Assembly: GCF_003255815.1 (NCBI RefSeq)
Contig: NC_037671.1
Coordinates: forward strand, 155,612,645-155,676,644
DNA: 64,000 bases
Origin: Theropithecus gelada
Taxonomy: Eukaryota > Chordata > Mammalia > Primates > Cercopithecidae
Direction: 5' to 3'
This document shows, piece after piece, positions 40,666 through 54,030 of the stretch (position 1 is its first letter; every line of letters starts with the position of its first letter). The position numbers were made by a program, and so were the translations under genes. The notes under the pieces are model-generated. The model did no database searches. It worked only from the letters and a program-made list of their open reading frames with translations, and had not been told where the DNA came from.

Positions 40666-41219
40666 GAATAGGCTGATAGCCCACAGGAAAAAGAATGTGG
40701 AAACAGGAAGCCACGAAAAGTAGAGGATAAGGGGAGAAAGAAAGGATATGAACAGATATATGGAGATATTCATATAAAATACATATAAATATATAACAAC
40801 ATAGTAATATAGATTATACAGAATATATTAATTACATCTATATATAGTGAGTAATCTAGGAAGCAGAGATGATGTTCGGATGTCAAACCAAAATGCCCCC
40901 ACGAATTATGTTTTTTGATTTTAAAAAAATTATTCCATCAATACAGCAGTATTCACATTAAATGGTTTAAAGGGGGTACTTTTGTTGACCAAAGGTAACA
41001 TGCACAGGAAAGTGTCTAACATACCCAATGTTCTAATCGCATCACAAAAAAAATTATCTATAAAGACCACTGATGTGCATCATAAGCAATGCAGTGAATA
41101 AAGAAGACCCTCCCTTAAATTACGAGTCATGTAGCTAGCTACAATGATCCAAAATCTAAACAGTGCCCTTGACTTTGCTAGGTCCTGTATACCAATGACT
41201 TTACAACCTCTGGTCCATT

Positions 41220-41400
41220 ACTCAGCAGCTCCTTTTTGCTCTATGGATAAGTTTTAATCTTCTCATCCTGGCATTTGAGGCCTTTTAGAACCTCACCCTA
41301 CTCTATAAGATCCCTGCAAGCCAAGCTATCACCTCACAACTTCCTGCACAGCCCATGCTTTGAGTGACTTCTCTCCATTGTTTTAAGCACCCTAAGTGAA
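41220..41400 (+). repeat. L2 fragment
   Basis: Contains ctatggataagttttaatcttctc, gcatttgaggccttttagaacctcaccct and tcacaacttcctgcac, in L2 order. Confidence 0.6.
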
Positions 41401-43401
41401 GACAATTAGGTCTTCTTCAGTGGGCATGTTGTATCAAGGTTTAATTGACAATTAGACAAATGTACATATAGAAAGAAAAAGAACAAACAATAACTACAGT
41501 CCTCTGAAGAGCCATGAAGAAATACAATCTTTGCTGAGAGTAAACAGATGGAAACAATCTATTCTCTCAAACCAAATACAAGTATTTCTTTCCCATATTC
41601 TATTCTCCTTCTTTGAGTGCTCAAAAGTTCATTAATAGCTACAGTTTCCCACAACTACTTCCCCAAATAGTCCTCAGACAGTGATTTCCGGTGTAGAGAT
41701 ACAGAACCACAGATAAGCAGTATCAGCATATCATCCAATCTGCCTAAGGTCAATACTGGAACTGGGAAACAGGAGCCTGCTCAACCCCGTGATGGCTGTA
41801 CTCTGGGCTCCACTCCTGAGGAGGAAATAAGAGCAGGTCTGATGAGTAACAGACCCAAACTAATGATACTAAGCAAGCAACGGGAAAACCAAAATAAGAG
41901 GAAAACTTGTATAAAAGGAAAATTCATTAAAATGGCGAATATAATCTATAACTTCTGCACTGTTATAATAGCTATTAGGATATTGATGAATTATGGCCTG
42001 TGTTGAGATGTAAAGTCACAGCTTAGAATTCAAGTGAACTGCTGGTACCTAAGATCTGCTGTGGGATAGCATCACTAAAATCTATTCAAACTCCATTTTG
42101 CTATGAACTCAAAAGAAAAAGAAAGGATTTCTCAACACAAATGCTGTTTTTAAGCTTATTTCATCATGTCTTGTCCTCCAAAGTTCATTTTTATAATGGC
42201 AATATTAAGTAATCATCTATTAAATGAAAAGATATTCTAATGATAAATTAACACAGTCATAAAAATAAAGACTTCTATGCTTTCCCAACCAATTTAAATA
42301 TTGGTGAATTAGAAGACTAAACTGCTGCTTTTTGCTTTGGATACTACCTCAACTCTGCTTCAGGCAATACAATAAGTTGATTCCCTACAGGTAGTAGATC
42401 ATAGAAGGACTAGTTACACAGGTAAGAAATTGTTGTTTTTGCATCATTCCAAAACGAGATCTGAGATCTACGAAATGCATACTAAATAAGATGGGGAAAG
42501 AGGGGAGTAGGTATAGTGATTAGCATTAGACTTTATTAACTCAAGTGTGTCTGTAATATACTTAATTTCTAAAAGAGCAGCAGTAAAAGGGAAAAAAGAA
42601 AATTCAAGTAAACAAAGAAAAACAGACAATCCAAAATTAGATGGCAAAATAGAGTCACTAATCTCAGTAGTACTATAAAATAAATGGTTTAAATTTACCA
42701 GCTAAAAGACAAAATTCTCAAATGTGATTAAAAAGTCACCTCAAAGATATAAGGATACAACGTTTAAACGCAAAAAAAAAAAAAAAAAAAAAAAGGCAGA
42801 AGAGAGTCCTGACAAATTCTAACCAAAATAAAGCTAGTACAATAACATAAATATCAAATAAAATAAATTTCAACGTATTACATGATGGTAAAAAAAAAAA
42901 AAGGTTATCCAAGAATATATAATTCTGCACATGTGTGCATCTAATAATCTAGCCTCAAATTTTATAAAGCATAAACTTACAGGAATACCAAGAGAAATTA
43001 CCAAATCAACAATTACAAGGAAAGGTTTGAACACACCTCTCTTATTAACTGATAAACTAAGCAGTTAAATAATTAATAGAGATAGATAACATGACCCACA
43101 TAATTGTCTGACCAAGATGACAGACCTAGAAACTGGTATCAACAATAGGAAGACCATGCTTTCCAAATTCAAAAAGAACCCATATAAAAATTGACTATAT
43201 ATTTCAAAGTCTTAATAAATTTAAGAATCTCTACTTAGACCACATTCTGACCACGATGTAACATAAAACTGGAAATATGAACAAACAAAAACATTCTCTC
43301 TTCCCACAAGACATGCATACACAAACACAAATGCACACACATTTTGGAAATTTTAAATCACACCTGTAAAAAATCCAGTGGTCAAAAATGATACATAATG
43401 G

Positions 43402-43740
43402 GGCCAGACACAGTGGCTCATGCCTATAATCCCAGCACCTTGGGAGGTCAAGGAGGAAGAATCGCTTGAGCCCAGTAATTGAGACCTACCTGAGCAACAA
43501 AGCAAGACCCCATCTCTACAAAAGGAATTTAAAGATAAGCTGGGCACGGTGGCATATACCTGTAGCCCCAGATACTCTGGAGGCTGAGGCAAGAAGAGGG
43601 ACTGCCACTGCACTCCAGCCTGGGCAACAGAGAGAGACCCTGTCGAAAAAAGAAAAGAAGAAGAAAGAAAAAAGAAGAAAAAGGGACATGGAAGGGAAAG
43701 GAAGGGACAGGGAAGGGACAGGAAAGGGAAGGGCCAAATG
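43402..43740 (+). mobile_element. AluJ-like element with a purine-rich (GGAAA) tail
   Basis: Starts ggccagacacagtggctc, with a truncated right arm; the A tail has become a ga- and gggaa-rich microsatellite to about 43740. Confidence 0.88.
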
Positions 43741-43787
43741 AGATACAATGAGAAAATTAAAACTGAATGGTAATGAAAGCACTATAT

Positions 43788-44213
43788 AGTTGACTCTTGA
43801 ACAACACAGGTCTGAACTGCACGGATCCACTTACACCTCAATTTTCTTCCACCAAGAAACAGACAGCAAGACCAATCCCCCCTCTTCCTCCTCCTCTTCC
43901 TCAGGCAATATGAAGACAATTAAAATGGAGACCTTAATGCTAATCTACTTCCACTTAAATGAATAGTAAATATATTTTTTTCCTTCTTGTAATTTTTTAA
44001 GAACATCTTTTCTCTACCTTATTGTAAGAATACAGTATATAATATATATAACACACAAAATTGTATTGACTGTTTAAGTTATTGGAAAGGCTCCAGGCAA
44101 CAGGAAACTGATTATTAGTAGTTACATGTGGGGGCAGTCGAGTGTTATATGCAAAATTTCAACTGTGCAGAAAGCTGGTACCCCTAACTCTCACCTTGTC
44201 CAAGGGTCAACTG
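43788..44213. mobile_element. Tigger-like DNA transposon
   Basis: The left end agttgactcttgaacaacac and the right end ccaagggtcaactg (followed by TA) are inverted repeats of the Tigger group. The interior is degraded and contains a tcctcctcc-rich patch. Confidence 0.78.
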
Positions 44214-45130
44214 TATTTCAAATTTGTACAATCAATCAGAGGTACTTCAAGGGAAAATTAGAGCCCCGAAAGCAATGTTTTAAGTGTTAAACTCAAGAAA
44301 TTAGAAAAAGAACAGTTACCCCAAAGAAAAAGAGCAAAACGAGATGAAATGTTACCAAATAGAAAAGATACAATAGAAATGATAAAACCAAGTTGTTTCC
44401 TTTAGGAAAAAACATATAATAGCAAATCTATAGTAAGAATAATTTTTAAAATGCAAACAACACTAGAAATAAGAAATAAAAATCAAATGCACAAAGTAAG
44501 AATACTATGAAAACTTTCATGCCAATAAATTTTTCAAATTAGATAAAATGGACAATCTCCACCAAAAATATTAATTGCTGTAACTAACTCGGGAAAAAAA
44601 TTTAAAAATTTGAATCAATGATTTAAAAAAACAAAAACAACTTTCCACTTCCACTCTTCTCCCAAAAAGGCTACCTATCATCCAAGACAGTTCTAAAGGC
44701 AAGTTCTACTAGATCACCAAAAGACAGACCATCAGTAATTTATCCAAGCTTTTCTAGGTAATGGTAAAAGGGAAGCAACTTTATGAGGATAGAATACAAC
44801 CCAGATAACAAAATCTGATGAAGACAATTTGATAAAAGAAAATTAAAGGTAATATATGCAAAAGTCCTAAACAAAAATAATACAAATGAATGCAGAATCA
44901 TCACTACCAAGTTTACACTAGAAATTCAGATGGTTTAACAGTAGAAAATAATGTAGTTTTTACAACATTAGCGGGTTAGAAAAATAGATGATCCTCTTAG
45001 TTGATGCAAAAAATACATTTGATAAAATTCACCACCTACTCATGAGTAAGTCTTGGAATGAGGGGAGAAAGTCCTTAATCTGAGAAATAATATTTATTTT
45101 TAAAACTTTCAGAGTGATCATATAAACCTA

Positions 45131-45703
<573 letters not shown>

Positions 45704-45750
45704 CATTAATTTTAATGGCAAAAACTGCAATTACTTTTGCACCAGGCTAA
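45704..45750. mobile_element. Truncated MADE1 mariner-derived MITE (right half)
   Basis: Reads ttttaatggcaaaaactgc, then aattacttttgcaccaggctaa, which matches one half of the 80-bp MADE1 palindrome, parent of the primate miR-548 family. The other half is missing where the Alu abuts, so the miRNA-like hairpin cannot form. Confidence 0.85.
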
Positions 45751-46134
45751 TATGAGCTGTAGTACTGTTTTCATGGTTTTGAGTATCCTTCCCATGAGAG
45801 GATCATACTTGCCCACTTATTGTTATCAGCCTTGGCCATGAGACTTAATTGGCCAATGAAATGTGAGTTAAAGTAATATATACCACTTCCAAGCAGAAGA
45901 TTCAAGAACTGTAGTGTGGTTTTGCTGTGTTTTCTTTTCCCTTTATCATGAAACCAGCATGTCCCACGTAGAGGCTATTCTTTCAGTCTTGATCAGAAAT
46001 AAAGATGATATGGAAAAAAGCCGTAACAAACCCACCAAGCACATGTAACATGAGCAAGAAATAAACCATTTTTATTAAAAGTCATGAAGATTTGAGGTTT
46101 TTTGGTTACTGCAACATAACCTAGTGAAAGCTGA

Positions 46135-47030
46135 CAGTGATCAAACAAATGCAAGTTAAAATACTGACAAGCTATTTCACATACATTTGATTGGTCCAAA
46201 TTAATAAGTCTGATAACAAGAATCACTGATGACAATATGGCAAAATCAAACTTAATGGTTGCTGGTTGAAATGTAAATTGTAAATTTTATCAATTTCATT
46301 TATTACTTTGGCAATATCTGGGGAAACTGAAGAAGTAAAACTGGATTCCATCAATCTAACAATTCCACCACTAGGTATCTACCCTCAAGAAACTCTTACA
46401 CAAGGAAACATGTCTTAAAATGTTCACTGAAGAACTATTTCTTACAGTATGCAAAGAAACTGTGACTTAGGAGGGGAATAAACTAGTTTAGTCAAAGAAA
46501 TACGATACAACAATTTAAATGAATAGATTTATATATCACAAAAAGATACATGCAGGACAAGAAGGAAAAGATGAGAATGAGACTTTGGCAATGTCTTTAA
46601 TGTTCTATTTTGTTAAAGATCTAAAACACTGTAATTCCAGCACTTGGGAGGCCAAGGCAGGCGGATCACGAGGTCAGGAGATAAAGAGACCATCCTGGCC
46701 AACATGGTGGAACCCTGTCTCGACTAAAAATACAAAAACTAGCTGGGTGTAGTGGCTCATGCCTGTAATCCCAGCTACTTGGGAGGCTGAGGCAGGAGAA
46801 TCGCTTGAATGAGAAAGTCAGAGGCTGCAGTGAGCTGAGATCGCACCACTGCACTCCTGCCTGGCGAAAGAGTGAGACTCCATCTCAAAAAAAAAAAAAA
46901 AATCTAAAACAAATGGCAAAATGGTAACAACTGATTGAAATTTTTGTGCTGGATACACAACTGTCTCCTCTATTATTTTTATATTTTTGTAGTTTTTTAA
47001 ACATTTTATGATTTTTTAAAAAAGAGAACA
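46135..47030 (+). mobile_element. Old L1M or HAL1-type 3' portion, split by an Alu
   Basis: Contains L1-like aacaattccaccactaggtatctaccc and acatgcaggacaagaagg, and an A- and T-rich end near tttaaacattttatgattttt. Interrupted by the Alu at 46629-46902. Confidence 0.6.
46629..46902 (+). mobile_element. Alu, slightly 5'-truncated
   Basis: Starts at tgtaattccagcacttgg and ends in a long A tail, with target duplication atctaaaac on both sides. Confidence 0.92.
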
Positions 47031-47084
47031 AAGATAGATTTAAACCATAAAGTATGTTGGTGAGTCTTGTGGTTTAGTGACATA

Positions 47085-47215
47085 AAGAACTTTAGAAATG
47101 AAAAGGCATTCTAGATGATCTAAGCAATCTTATATTCTATAGATGAAGAAACTGAGGTCTACAGAGGTTGAGTAAATGACTCAAGGTTACATAACATCAA
47201 GTTGGTTCTCAAAAA
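47085..47215 (-). repeat. MIR, reverse orientation
   Basis: Reads tctatagatgaagaaactgag, agaggttgagtaaatgactcaaggttac, the reverse complement of the MIR core. Confidence 0.75.
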
Positions 47216-47448
47216 TCTACATCCCCTAATTTCCAGGATAGGTAGGAAAGACAAGGGACATGCAAATCAAATATAATGTAATTGAGTCAAGTTCAGAAAA
47301 CCATTCTGTCCCTTTCTTTATGGTCTCTCACTCCTATCCCTAAGACTTCTCCTCTCTCCCTGGCATAGAGAGGGAGTCTCAGGAAAGGACAAAGGGAAAT
47401 GTTAAAAAGAGCAGAAGAAAAGAAAGCTTTAAGGACTGCCATGGTCTC

Positions 47449-47816
47449 AATGCATTCCTCCACAATTCACGCTGAAACCTAATCCCTATGGTGGTGGCAT
47501 TAAGAGGTGGTGTCTTTAGGAAGTGACTTAATCACTCTGCCTTCATGAATGGGAGTAGTGCTCTTGTAACTGAGGCTGAAGGGAGCTGCCTTGTCCTTCC
47601 GTCAGGTGAGGACACAGCACTTGCCCTATCCACCATGTAAAGATCCAGAAAGGAGGGGCCATCCTGGAAGCAGAAAGCAAGCTCCTCACCAGACACCAAA
47701 TTTTCTGGTGTACTGATCTGGGACTTCCCAGCCTCCAGAGCTGTGGGCAATAAATTCATGTTGTTTTTAAATTACCCAGTTGAAGGTATTTTGTTACAAC
47801 AGCAAAAACTAAGATA
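47449..47816 (+). mobile_element. Solo LTR of the MaLR group (MLT1/MST-like)
   Basis: Contains aattcacgctgaaacctaatccc, ggtggtgtctttaggaagtg, gtcaggtgaggacacagc and gggacttcccagcctccagagctgtgg, ending with cccagttgaaggtattttgttac. Only an LTR is present. Confidence 0.85.
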
Positions 47817-48174
47817 AGGATTTTTAATCCTCTTTTGCTACTACTTTTCTTTAAACAATTGAAATCAGAAAAATTATAACTAAAATGAGTAAAATAAAAG
47901 TATAGGTAACTAATACAAAGAGCAAGAATCAAGAATTATTCATATTAGTACCCTCAGCACTTTGCAATATAATACACATTCAAATATATAATAAACTACT
48001 GTTCAACTAGATAGACCTAAGTGTCTTTACGAAGCTGAATACTTTCATTTTTATTGCAGTGTAACTTCTCTTTTTAATAAGAATGCAACGAATTAGGGGA
48101 AAATGTGTCTAATATTTAATAGATGAGGACACAAAAGAAACAGGCAAGATAGGTCCCACATGGACCAGACCAAA

Positions 48175-48455
48175 CAGCATAGTTAGTTCTGTGGTGAGGT
48201 TCGTGAGCTCTAGAACCAAACTTCAGGGGGTGGAATCCTTGTTCAACCTCTAACCAGCTGTGAAACTTTGGGCAAGGAATTTAACTTCTCTAAGCCTTAA
48301 GTTCCCCATTGTAACATGTAACACTGAAAATAGCAATGATAATATCTACCTTTATTGATTCTTAATCAACAAAACAAGATAATCCATTAAACAAGATAAT
48401 CCGTTCAAAGCACTTCACACAGTTCTTCAGTAAACATTAGCTATCAGTATATGTT
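48175..48455 (+). repeat. MIR SINE, near full length
   Basis: Contains gttcgtgagctctagaacc, aaccagctgtgaaactttgggc, aggaatttaacttctctaagcctt, and caaagcacttcacac. A 17-base unit aacaagataatcc... is repeated at 48372-48404. Confidence 0.8.
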
Positions 48456-49012
48456 ACGTAAATAATTTGTGGAAAGCAACAAACTCTTCTGATGGATATA
48501 AAATTATAAGTTACTAGATGCATTAAAAGATTAAACTGACTTCTGTCAGCAACAGCACTAATTGTATGTTTTGCAAATCACAGGTGGTTTTTAATTAAAT
48601 GAAACTAAATTAATTAGATGTTAAGCCAGTATCTGTCTCAGGATAAAACACTTGGGGCTAAGTTTACTGCTGAAACTTCTTTATTCCGAAATGTCAGCCT
48701 AGTGCTATCATTTTCCCTCAAGAAAAACATCTTCTAGCCAAAAGCAATATTCCAAATATTTAACACCCATTCAGAATACACACCAACCAGTAAACATGAC
48801 TAGTGCAGACTGGCAGAATAGCATCCCTGCTTATCCTAAGGTCATGAAATATTGTTTGTGACAGAAATGATGACCCACTTCAATGTATTTTTTTTTAGTA
48901 CAAAACTGTAATAAACTGGCTTATAGGAACTTAGTAAAACACAAAAATCTATTCATCATGCCATGTCACAATCCACACATTAAGCTAGCTCTCACTCAGC
49001 TCCTTATCTCAC

Positions 49013-49225
49013 CTCCAGGTCACAGCTGTATTCGGTGCCATCTAAGAGGGTCACTTTACACTGGACAGTTTTGGTCTTCTTGGTGACTTTTTGAGATGCC
49101 TTCTCTGCTTTCAGTTCATTGGTCTGCACTTCCTTGGTCTCCCTCTTTGCTGCTTCTCCTTCAAATTTGTCTTCCTGTGTTTCCTTTACCTTCTCTTCTC
49201 TCTCCTTACTTACTAATTCAGTAGG
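49013..49225 (-). CDS. EPB41L2: EPB41L2 second coding exon (residues 158-228, start of FERM domain)
   Basis: This exon has 213 bases (71 codons) and is phase 0 at both ends. The acceptor is tttcctcaacag before 49225 and the donor is gtgaga after 49013. It begins PTELVSKEREEK and continues with a charged, helical-looking linker rich in K and E. From about residue 211 it enters the F1 (ubiquitin-like) lobe of the FERM domain, with VQCKVTLLDGTEYSCDLE. FERM domains of the 4.1 family bind membrane-protein tails such as glycophorin C-type receptors, as well as MPP/p55 partners and phosphoinositides. The exon lies only 673 bp from the first coding exon but 28 kb from the next one. Compared with the human protein as I remember it, an F and an E replace residues in the linker, while the FERM part looks unchanged. 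Confidence 0.95.
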
Positions 49226-49898
49226 CTGTTGAGGAAAAAAAATTAAATTGATACTATAGTCAACCAACTTGCAGATGACAACATATTAAAAGGAAAATGT
49301 TTCATAAGAATTAGGATCGTTCCTTTAAACACTGTAACTCTCAGATTTTTAAAGACTTGAAAATTCCAATAGAAAGTATATTTCCCCTCATCCTCTTCTC
49401 AAGGTCAAAATTCTCATTTTGCCAAGTTGGTTATTTAGCATTAAATGAATCAAAGAAACTACATCCCAGCAACTACAATTTAAGTATCATCTCAAATAAT
49501 AACATTTCCAATTAAAATCTTATACCATGGCAAAATCTAGGCTTTGTTAGGCAACCAAAATGCGCACACACAAATCTACTATTTACTGTCCGGTGAAAAC
49601 TTAAAAGAGGCATAAAAGAGCATTCTGTTTAAAAAACAGATGGCAGGACTCAGAGTATCTATCTCACCTTAACAGGTTACAGACATGAATTTTTTAGCAA
49701 TGTGCATATATAGTGGAGTTTTTTTTCAAGGAGTAACAGGGAAAGGCTATGGTAGACCAATCTAAGACCCATTCCGTATACATTAAGCCAAAGCAGTATC
49801 TCAGTACAAGAAATCTGGAAATGATCCAAAACAAACCCTTTTTGTTATGTGGTTACGCTATCAGGTTTTCATTTCCAGGCAATTATTCCCAAACATAC
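49226..49898 (-). other. EPB41L2: EPB41L2 intron between coding exons 1 and 2 (673 bp)
   Basis: This short intron is bounded by a gtatgt donor (49898 leftwards) and a tttcctcaacag acceptor ending at 49226. It is AT-rich single-copy sequence, and I recognise no repeat in it. Confidence 0.93.
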
Positions 49899-50383
49899 CT
49901 GCGTCTCCACTTTGCTCACTGAGGGTTTTTCTTCCTTGACTTCAACCTTAATCTCTTGTTGTTTCTTCTGAGCCATTTCTTCAGCATCACCCTTATCCTG
50001 TCTCTGTTCTTCCGGAAGGGGTTCCTCTTTATCTAAGACCTGTTCTTCAACAACAGCTTGGGTGGGTTCTTTTTTATCTCCTCCATCTTTGGCCACTACT
50101 AAGGTATATGACTTTTGCTTCTTAAGCCATGGCGGTAAGAACCGAGAAATACCCCTGCTCTCAGATGTTTCCTTCTCTCTCTTCTGGCGGCGTAGACTAC
50201 TTTGGCTTTCAGCTGCAGGAGCTGGCTGGGAACCTTTTTCCTCCTCTAGATCGGATGACTGATTCTGCTGATTTTCTGCTACTTCTTTAGGCTTTTCCTT
50301 GGTTGCATCTGTTCCTAACTGGCCAGAGTCCTTCTTCACTTCAGACGCAGAGCCTACTTCAGTAGTCATGGTCACAGCTTATG
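49899..50383 (-). CDS. EPB41L2: EPB41L2 first coding exon (5' UTR end plus residues 1-157)
   Basis: This exon encodes the N-terminal headpiece of protein 4.1G, a membrane-cytoskeleton adaptor that links transmembrane proteins to spectrin-actin. Read on the minus strand, an acceptor (gattacag) precedes 50383, 14 bases of 5' UTR follow, and the ATG at 50369 sits in a fair context (A at -3). The frame begins MTTEVGSASEVKK and ends KVETQ at 49899, followed by a gtatgt donor. The 157 residues are hydrophilic, rich in K, E and Q, and probably disordered. The conserved 4.1-headpiece motif SRFLPPWLKKQKSY is at residues 75-88. I recognise the protein from memory as EPB41L2, with scattered substitutions relative to human. 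The exon ends in phase 0 and joins cleanly to the exon at 49225. An upstream in-frame GTG two codons before the ATG is not needed as a start. Confidence 0.96.
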
Positions 50384-51399
50384 CTGTAATCAAAACAAAA
50401 ATCACAAAATGTCATTTTATAAGTTCTCTCAAATTCAGTTTGGTTGCAAGGGGCATGATAAGGAAAGATGGGAAGGGGAGTAACAGATAACTGGGAGAAA
50501 GCACATCAAGAAAGAAGATTGAAAAGCCTAAGACAAAATGGAGACTGTTGCTCTAACTTTTAGAATTCTCTATCAGAATCACAGACCCAAAACTAGCATC
50601 ACAATAGAACTCTGTGTGTTCTAAGTTCTATATAGTTATAAAATCATCAAGAACTCAAGAAACAGGGATTGATTTTATTTGCTTTCAACTTGTTATAAAC
50701 AATAATTGATTTTTAAAATCCAATTTTTTTAAGAAAAAGTACTTTTATCTGTACTTGGTATTCTTTATTCTGTAACATGAAAACATTATCAACAGTGCTA
50801 GTAAGCAATGAGACACATTTCACTACAATTTCATACATTAAACCCAAAATCTATCAAAGTATTAGAAAAACCAATTTTAAGAGTATGGTGTGTAACAGCA
50901 AGAAGGTAAAATCTGGAACAAAAACATATTATTCTGTGTTCCAATATTAAATCCCGTAATTCACCATCAATGTTCCAATGCAAAAGTTAAATCTTCTGGA
51001 AAAGGTACTCAAATTCTAATCAAAACCCCAAACCTCCATCCCACCCAACCGTAATCACACTTTTCTTTGTATATATAAGAAAAATATCTAAGGGCCATAA
51101 TCCATACCAAATGAAGACATTATGAGGTGGAAAAAATGCATCCGACGATTGCTCTTATCATAACTAAATTAGAACAAAATTTAAATTAATTCTGAAAATA
51201 ACTAAATTTTACATAAGCAAAGAGGGACTTTTAAAGTGTTGCAGCATGATGACATAAAGGACAACAGGCAGGGCCTGCAGAGACAGCTGATCACATTCAC
51301 TCTCCCCTCCCTTGCCAATAATAAGTGCCCAGAGTCCTGGCACCCTGGACAACGAGCAGTGTCCCAGCTATCTTCAAAGGTGATAAAACTTTAGAGACG

Positions 51400-51515
51400 G
51401 ACATGGTGTATTCTAGTAGTCCCAGCTACTTGGGAGTCTGAGACAAGAAACATGCTTGAGCCCAGAGTCTGAGGCCAGCCTGAGAAACAGAGTGAGACCC
51501 CATCTCTTAAAAATT
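51400..51515 (+). mobile_element. Alu monomer-like fragment (FLAM/FRAM or AluJ half)
   Basis: A single diverged arm: tcccagctacttgggagtctgag, cttgagcccagagtctgaggccagcctgag, agagtgagaccccatctc. Confidence 0.75.
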
Positions 51516-51569
51516 TTTTTCTTAACTTTTTAAGTGGTACAAACTTGAATAAGTCAAAAAAAAGTACAC

Positions 51570-51770
51570 TTGTTTTAAAGCTTTATTAAGACATAATTCA
51601 TGTACCATAAATTTCACCCTCTTAAAGTATACAGTTAGTGATTTTGAGTATACTCACAAGGTTGTGCAACCATCATCACTAATTCTAGAGCATTTTCATC
51701 ACTCCAGAAAGAAATCCTGTGCCCATTAGTAGTCACTCTGCATTCCCCCTCACCCCCGGCAACCTTATGA
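51570..51770 (-). mobile_element. Old L1M 3' fragment
   Basis: aaagctttattaagacataattcatgtaccataaatttcaccc and gtgcaaccatcatcactaattctagagca are typical of antisense L1M 3' ends. A separate related piece continues at 51797-51835. Confidence 0.75.
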
Positions 51771-52030
51771 ATATATCCAAAACCAGCCACTTTAAAAGGG
51801 TGAATTTTGTGATATGTAAATTTTCTCAATAAAAATAACTTAAAAATGTTTTTCACATCTAATATGCAACCACAAAAATAGTCAAGTCAATTTGCCTATA
51901 TTTAATGGCTTCTATGATGTGGTAAGCCATAGGCACATGAATAAAGACAACCTTTGAGGAGCTAAGGGAGTGAGGGCTACAAATAAGCATAGATAAGTCA
52001 ATAGCATGTTGCACAAAAAGCACAGGACTA

Positions 52031-52382
<352 letters not shown>

Positions 52383-52679
52383 TTAGGAGAAGAAAAGGGT
52401 CACCAGGCAGGCGTTTCTGCAGAAGTTGACATCTGAGTTTATTTTTTTAAATGGGTACTCATTATTCAGACAAAATAGCCAGAATGGAAGGTATGTGTCA
52501 GGCATAGGGAGTTGTGTGGAAACATGAGAACATTCCTCATAAAAAAGGAAACCACAGGCACAGAACAATAATCCTCTGTACAAGTGAAGTGGGGGCTTAT
52601 GAGTGAAGATAGGACGGGCGGAAGCTGAACTGGTAATAATGAAGTAAGAAAGGAAGGCAGAAGCCAAAACATAAAAGAT

Positions 52680-53330
52680 TTTGTGTTATTTTAAAGGCAA
52701 TGCGGGGGTTATTTGAAAAGCAATGAGAAGTTACATAAGTGCTTGAAGTAGAGGAGAAATGTAATAAGATTCTCATTTCACTTAGCCCAACTTGGCTGTA
52801 AAGTACAGGATGAAAGAAAAAACTGAAGCAGAAAGACATCCAGGAGATTGGGTTGATCCGATCTCTGGTTGATCCAGACCTGAGAAGACGATGGTCTCTA
52901 CTATGGCAGAAAACAGTAGGGTAAAGGACAAGATATTAATCTAAAGGTAAAGAAGTAGAGTGGATATGACTTGATATCCAGGCTGAATATAGAAAGTCAA
53001 AGAGAGGAAAGAGTCAAGGAAAATGCCCAGGTCATGGAAGACTAGGGCGATGGTAGAAACATTCATGGAAATGGGGAACACCTGTAAAAGTGGCTGACAT
53101 ATATAATTCAATTTTGAATTCACTGTGATTGAGAAGTTGTGGAGATGTCTAGATGACCCCGAGACAAGCAGGTTTTGATTGGAGACTAGATACACACTAG
53201 AGATAGGGTTTGGACGTTGTCAACATATGGGTGATAGCAGGAGATACATCACCTAGAGAAAAAGGGTAGCTTAAACTTAGAGGATCCTTAAAAGAGCTCT
53301 TATCACCATCAACATGTAAGGTCAGGCAGA
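52680..53330 (-). repeat. L2 LINE, reverse orientation
   Basis: Contains aggagattgggttgat, gtcaaggaaaatgcccaggtcatgg, ggaaatggggaacacctg, gttgtggagatgtctagatg, and gttgtcaacatatgggtgatagc, which follow the reverse complement of L2. Confidence 0.7.
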
Positions 53331-53929
53331 AGAAAACGCATGAGGGCCAGGAGAAATACATAGCGAGGCAGGGAGATCAGGGGACAGTAATATCCTTGAC
53401 AGCAATGCTATGTAAGAGGGAATAGTTAACTATCCTAACTACATATTCTATGCTGCTTCTCATTCTCAGGTATTTGAAATTCAAAAGTATATCTTCCAAC
53501 AAGACCCGAGGACAGGTAAACCAGCTCCATATTGCACAGAAAACCTTTTTTCCTTCTTTAACGTACCATTTCCCATGTACCATTTAAGTGGACAGTATTA
53601 TTTACTTTAATCATGAAATAACCAAAGTATATTACTAGTATATACTCTCTAGCTACATTCTAAGAGCTGAATAAATGTCCTGGTAAAATTAAAACCAAAA
53701 TGCCCCATAATTGTCTAAGCTAACCAAGGTAAATTGGCAGCTCTCTAATTACTTTGGCTGTGAGAAACAGTCTGGGAACCAATCAGCTAAGGCTGCTTTT
53801 TGGCCAAAATATTTTAGAAGCAGTGAAATATAAAATTTGAGTTTCCACTATTACGTTAAAAGCATTAATAGTTGTTTATATTTTAATCATAAGGGTCACT
53901 ACTCACTGTTTACTGTCTGACACAGTACC

Positions 53930-54030
53930 CATAATCTGTTTCTCAAAATATTCTACAAAGTATGTATTATCCCTATTTTACAAATAATAAACAGAAGTCA
54001 CTTATCCAAGGCCACTAATGGAGAACCACC
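53930..54030 (-). repeat. MIR fragment, reverse orientation
   Basis: tattatccctattttacaaataataaacagaagtcacttatccaaggccac fits the reverse complement of the MIR core. Confidence 0.7.

Noticed and set aside
43353..43830. Open frames of 90-130 codons on both strands
   Set aside because: They arise from an Alu, its purine tail and flanking L1, with low-complexity protein.
45704..45750. Possible miR-548 gene
   Set aside because: Only half of the MADE1 palindrome is present, so no precursor hairpin can form.
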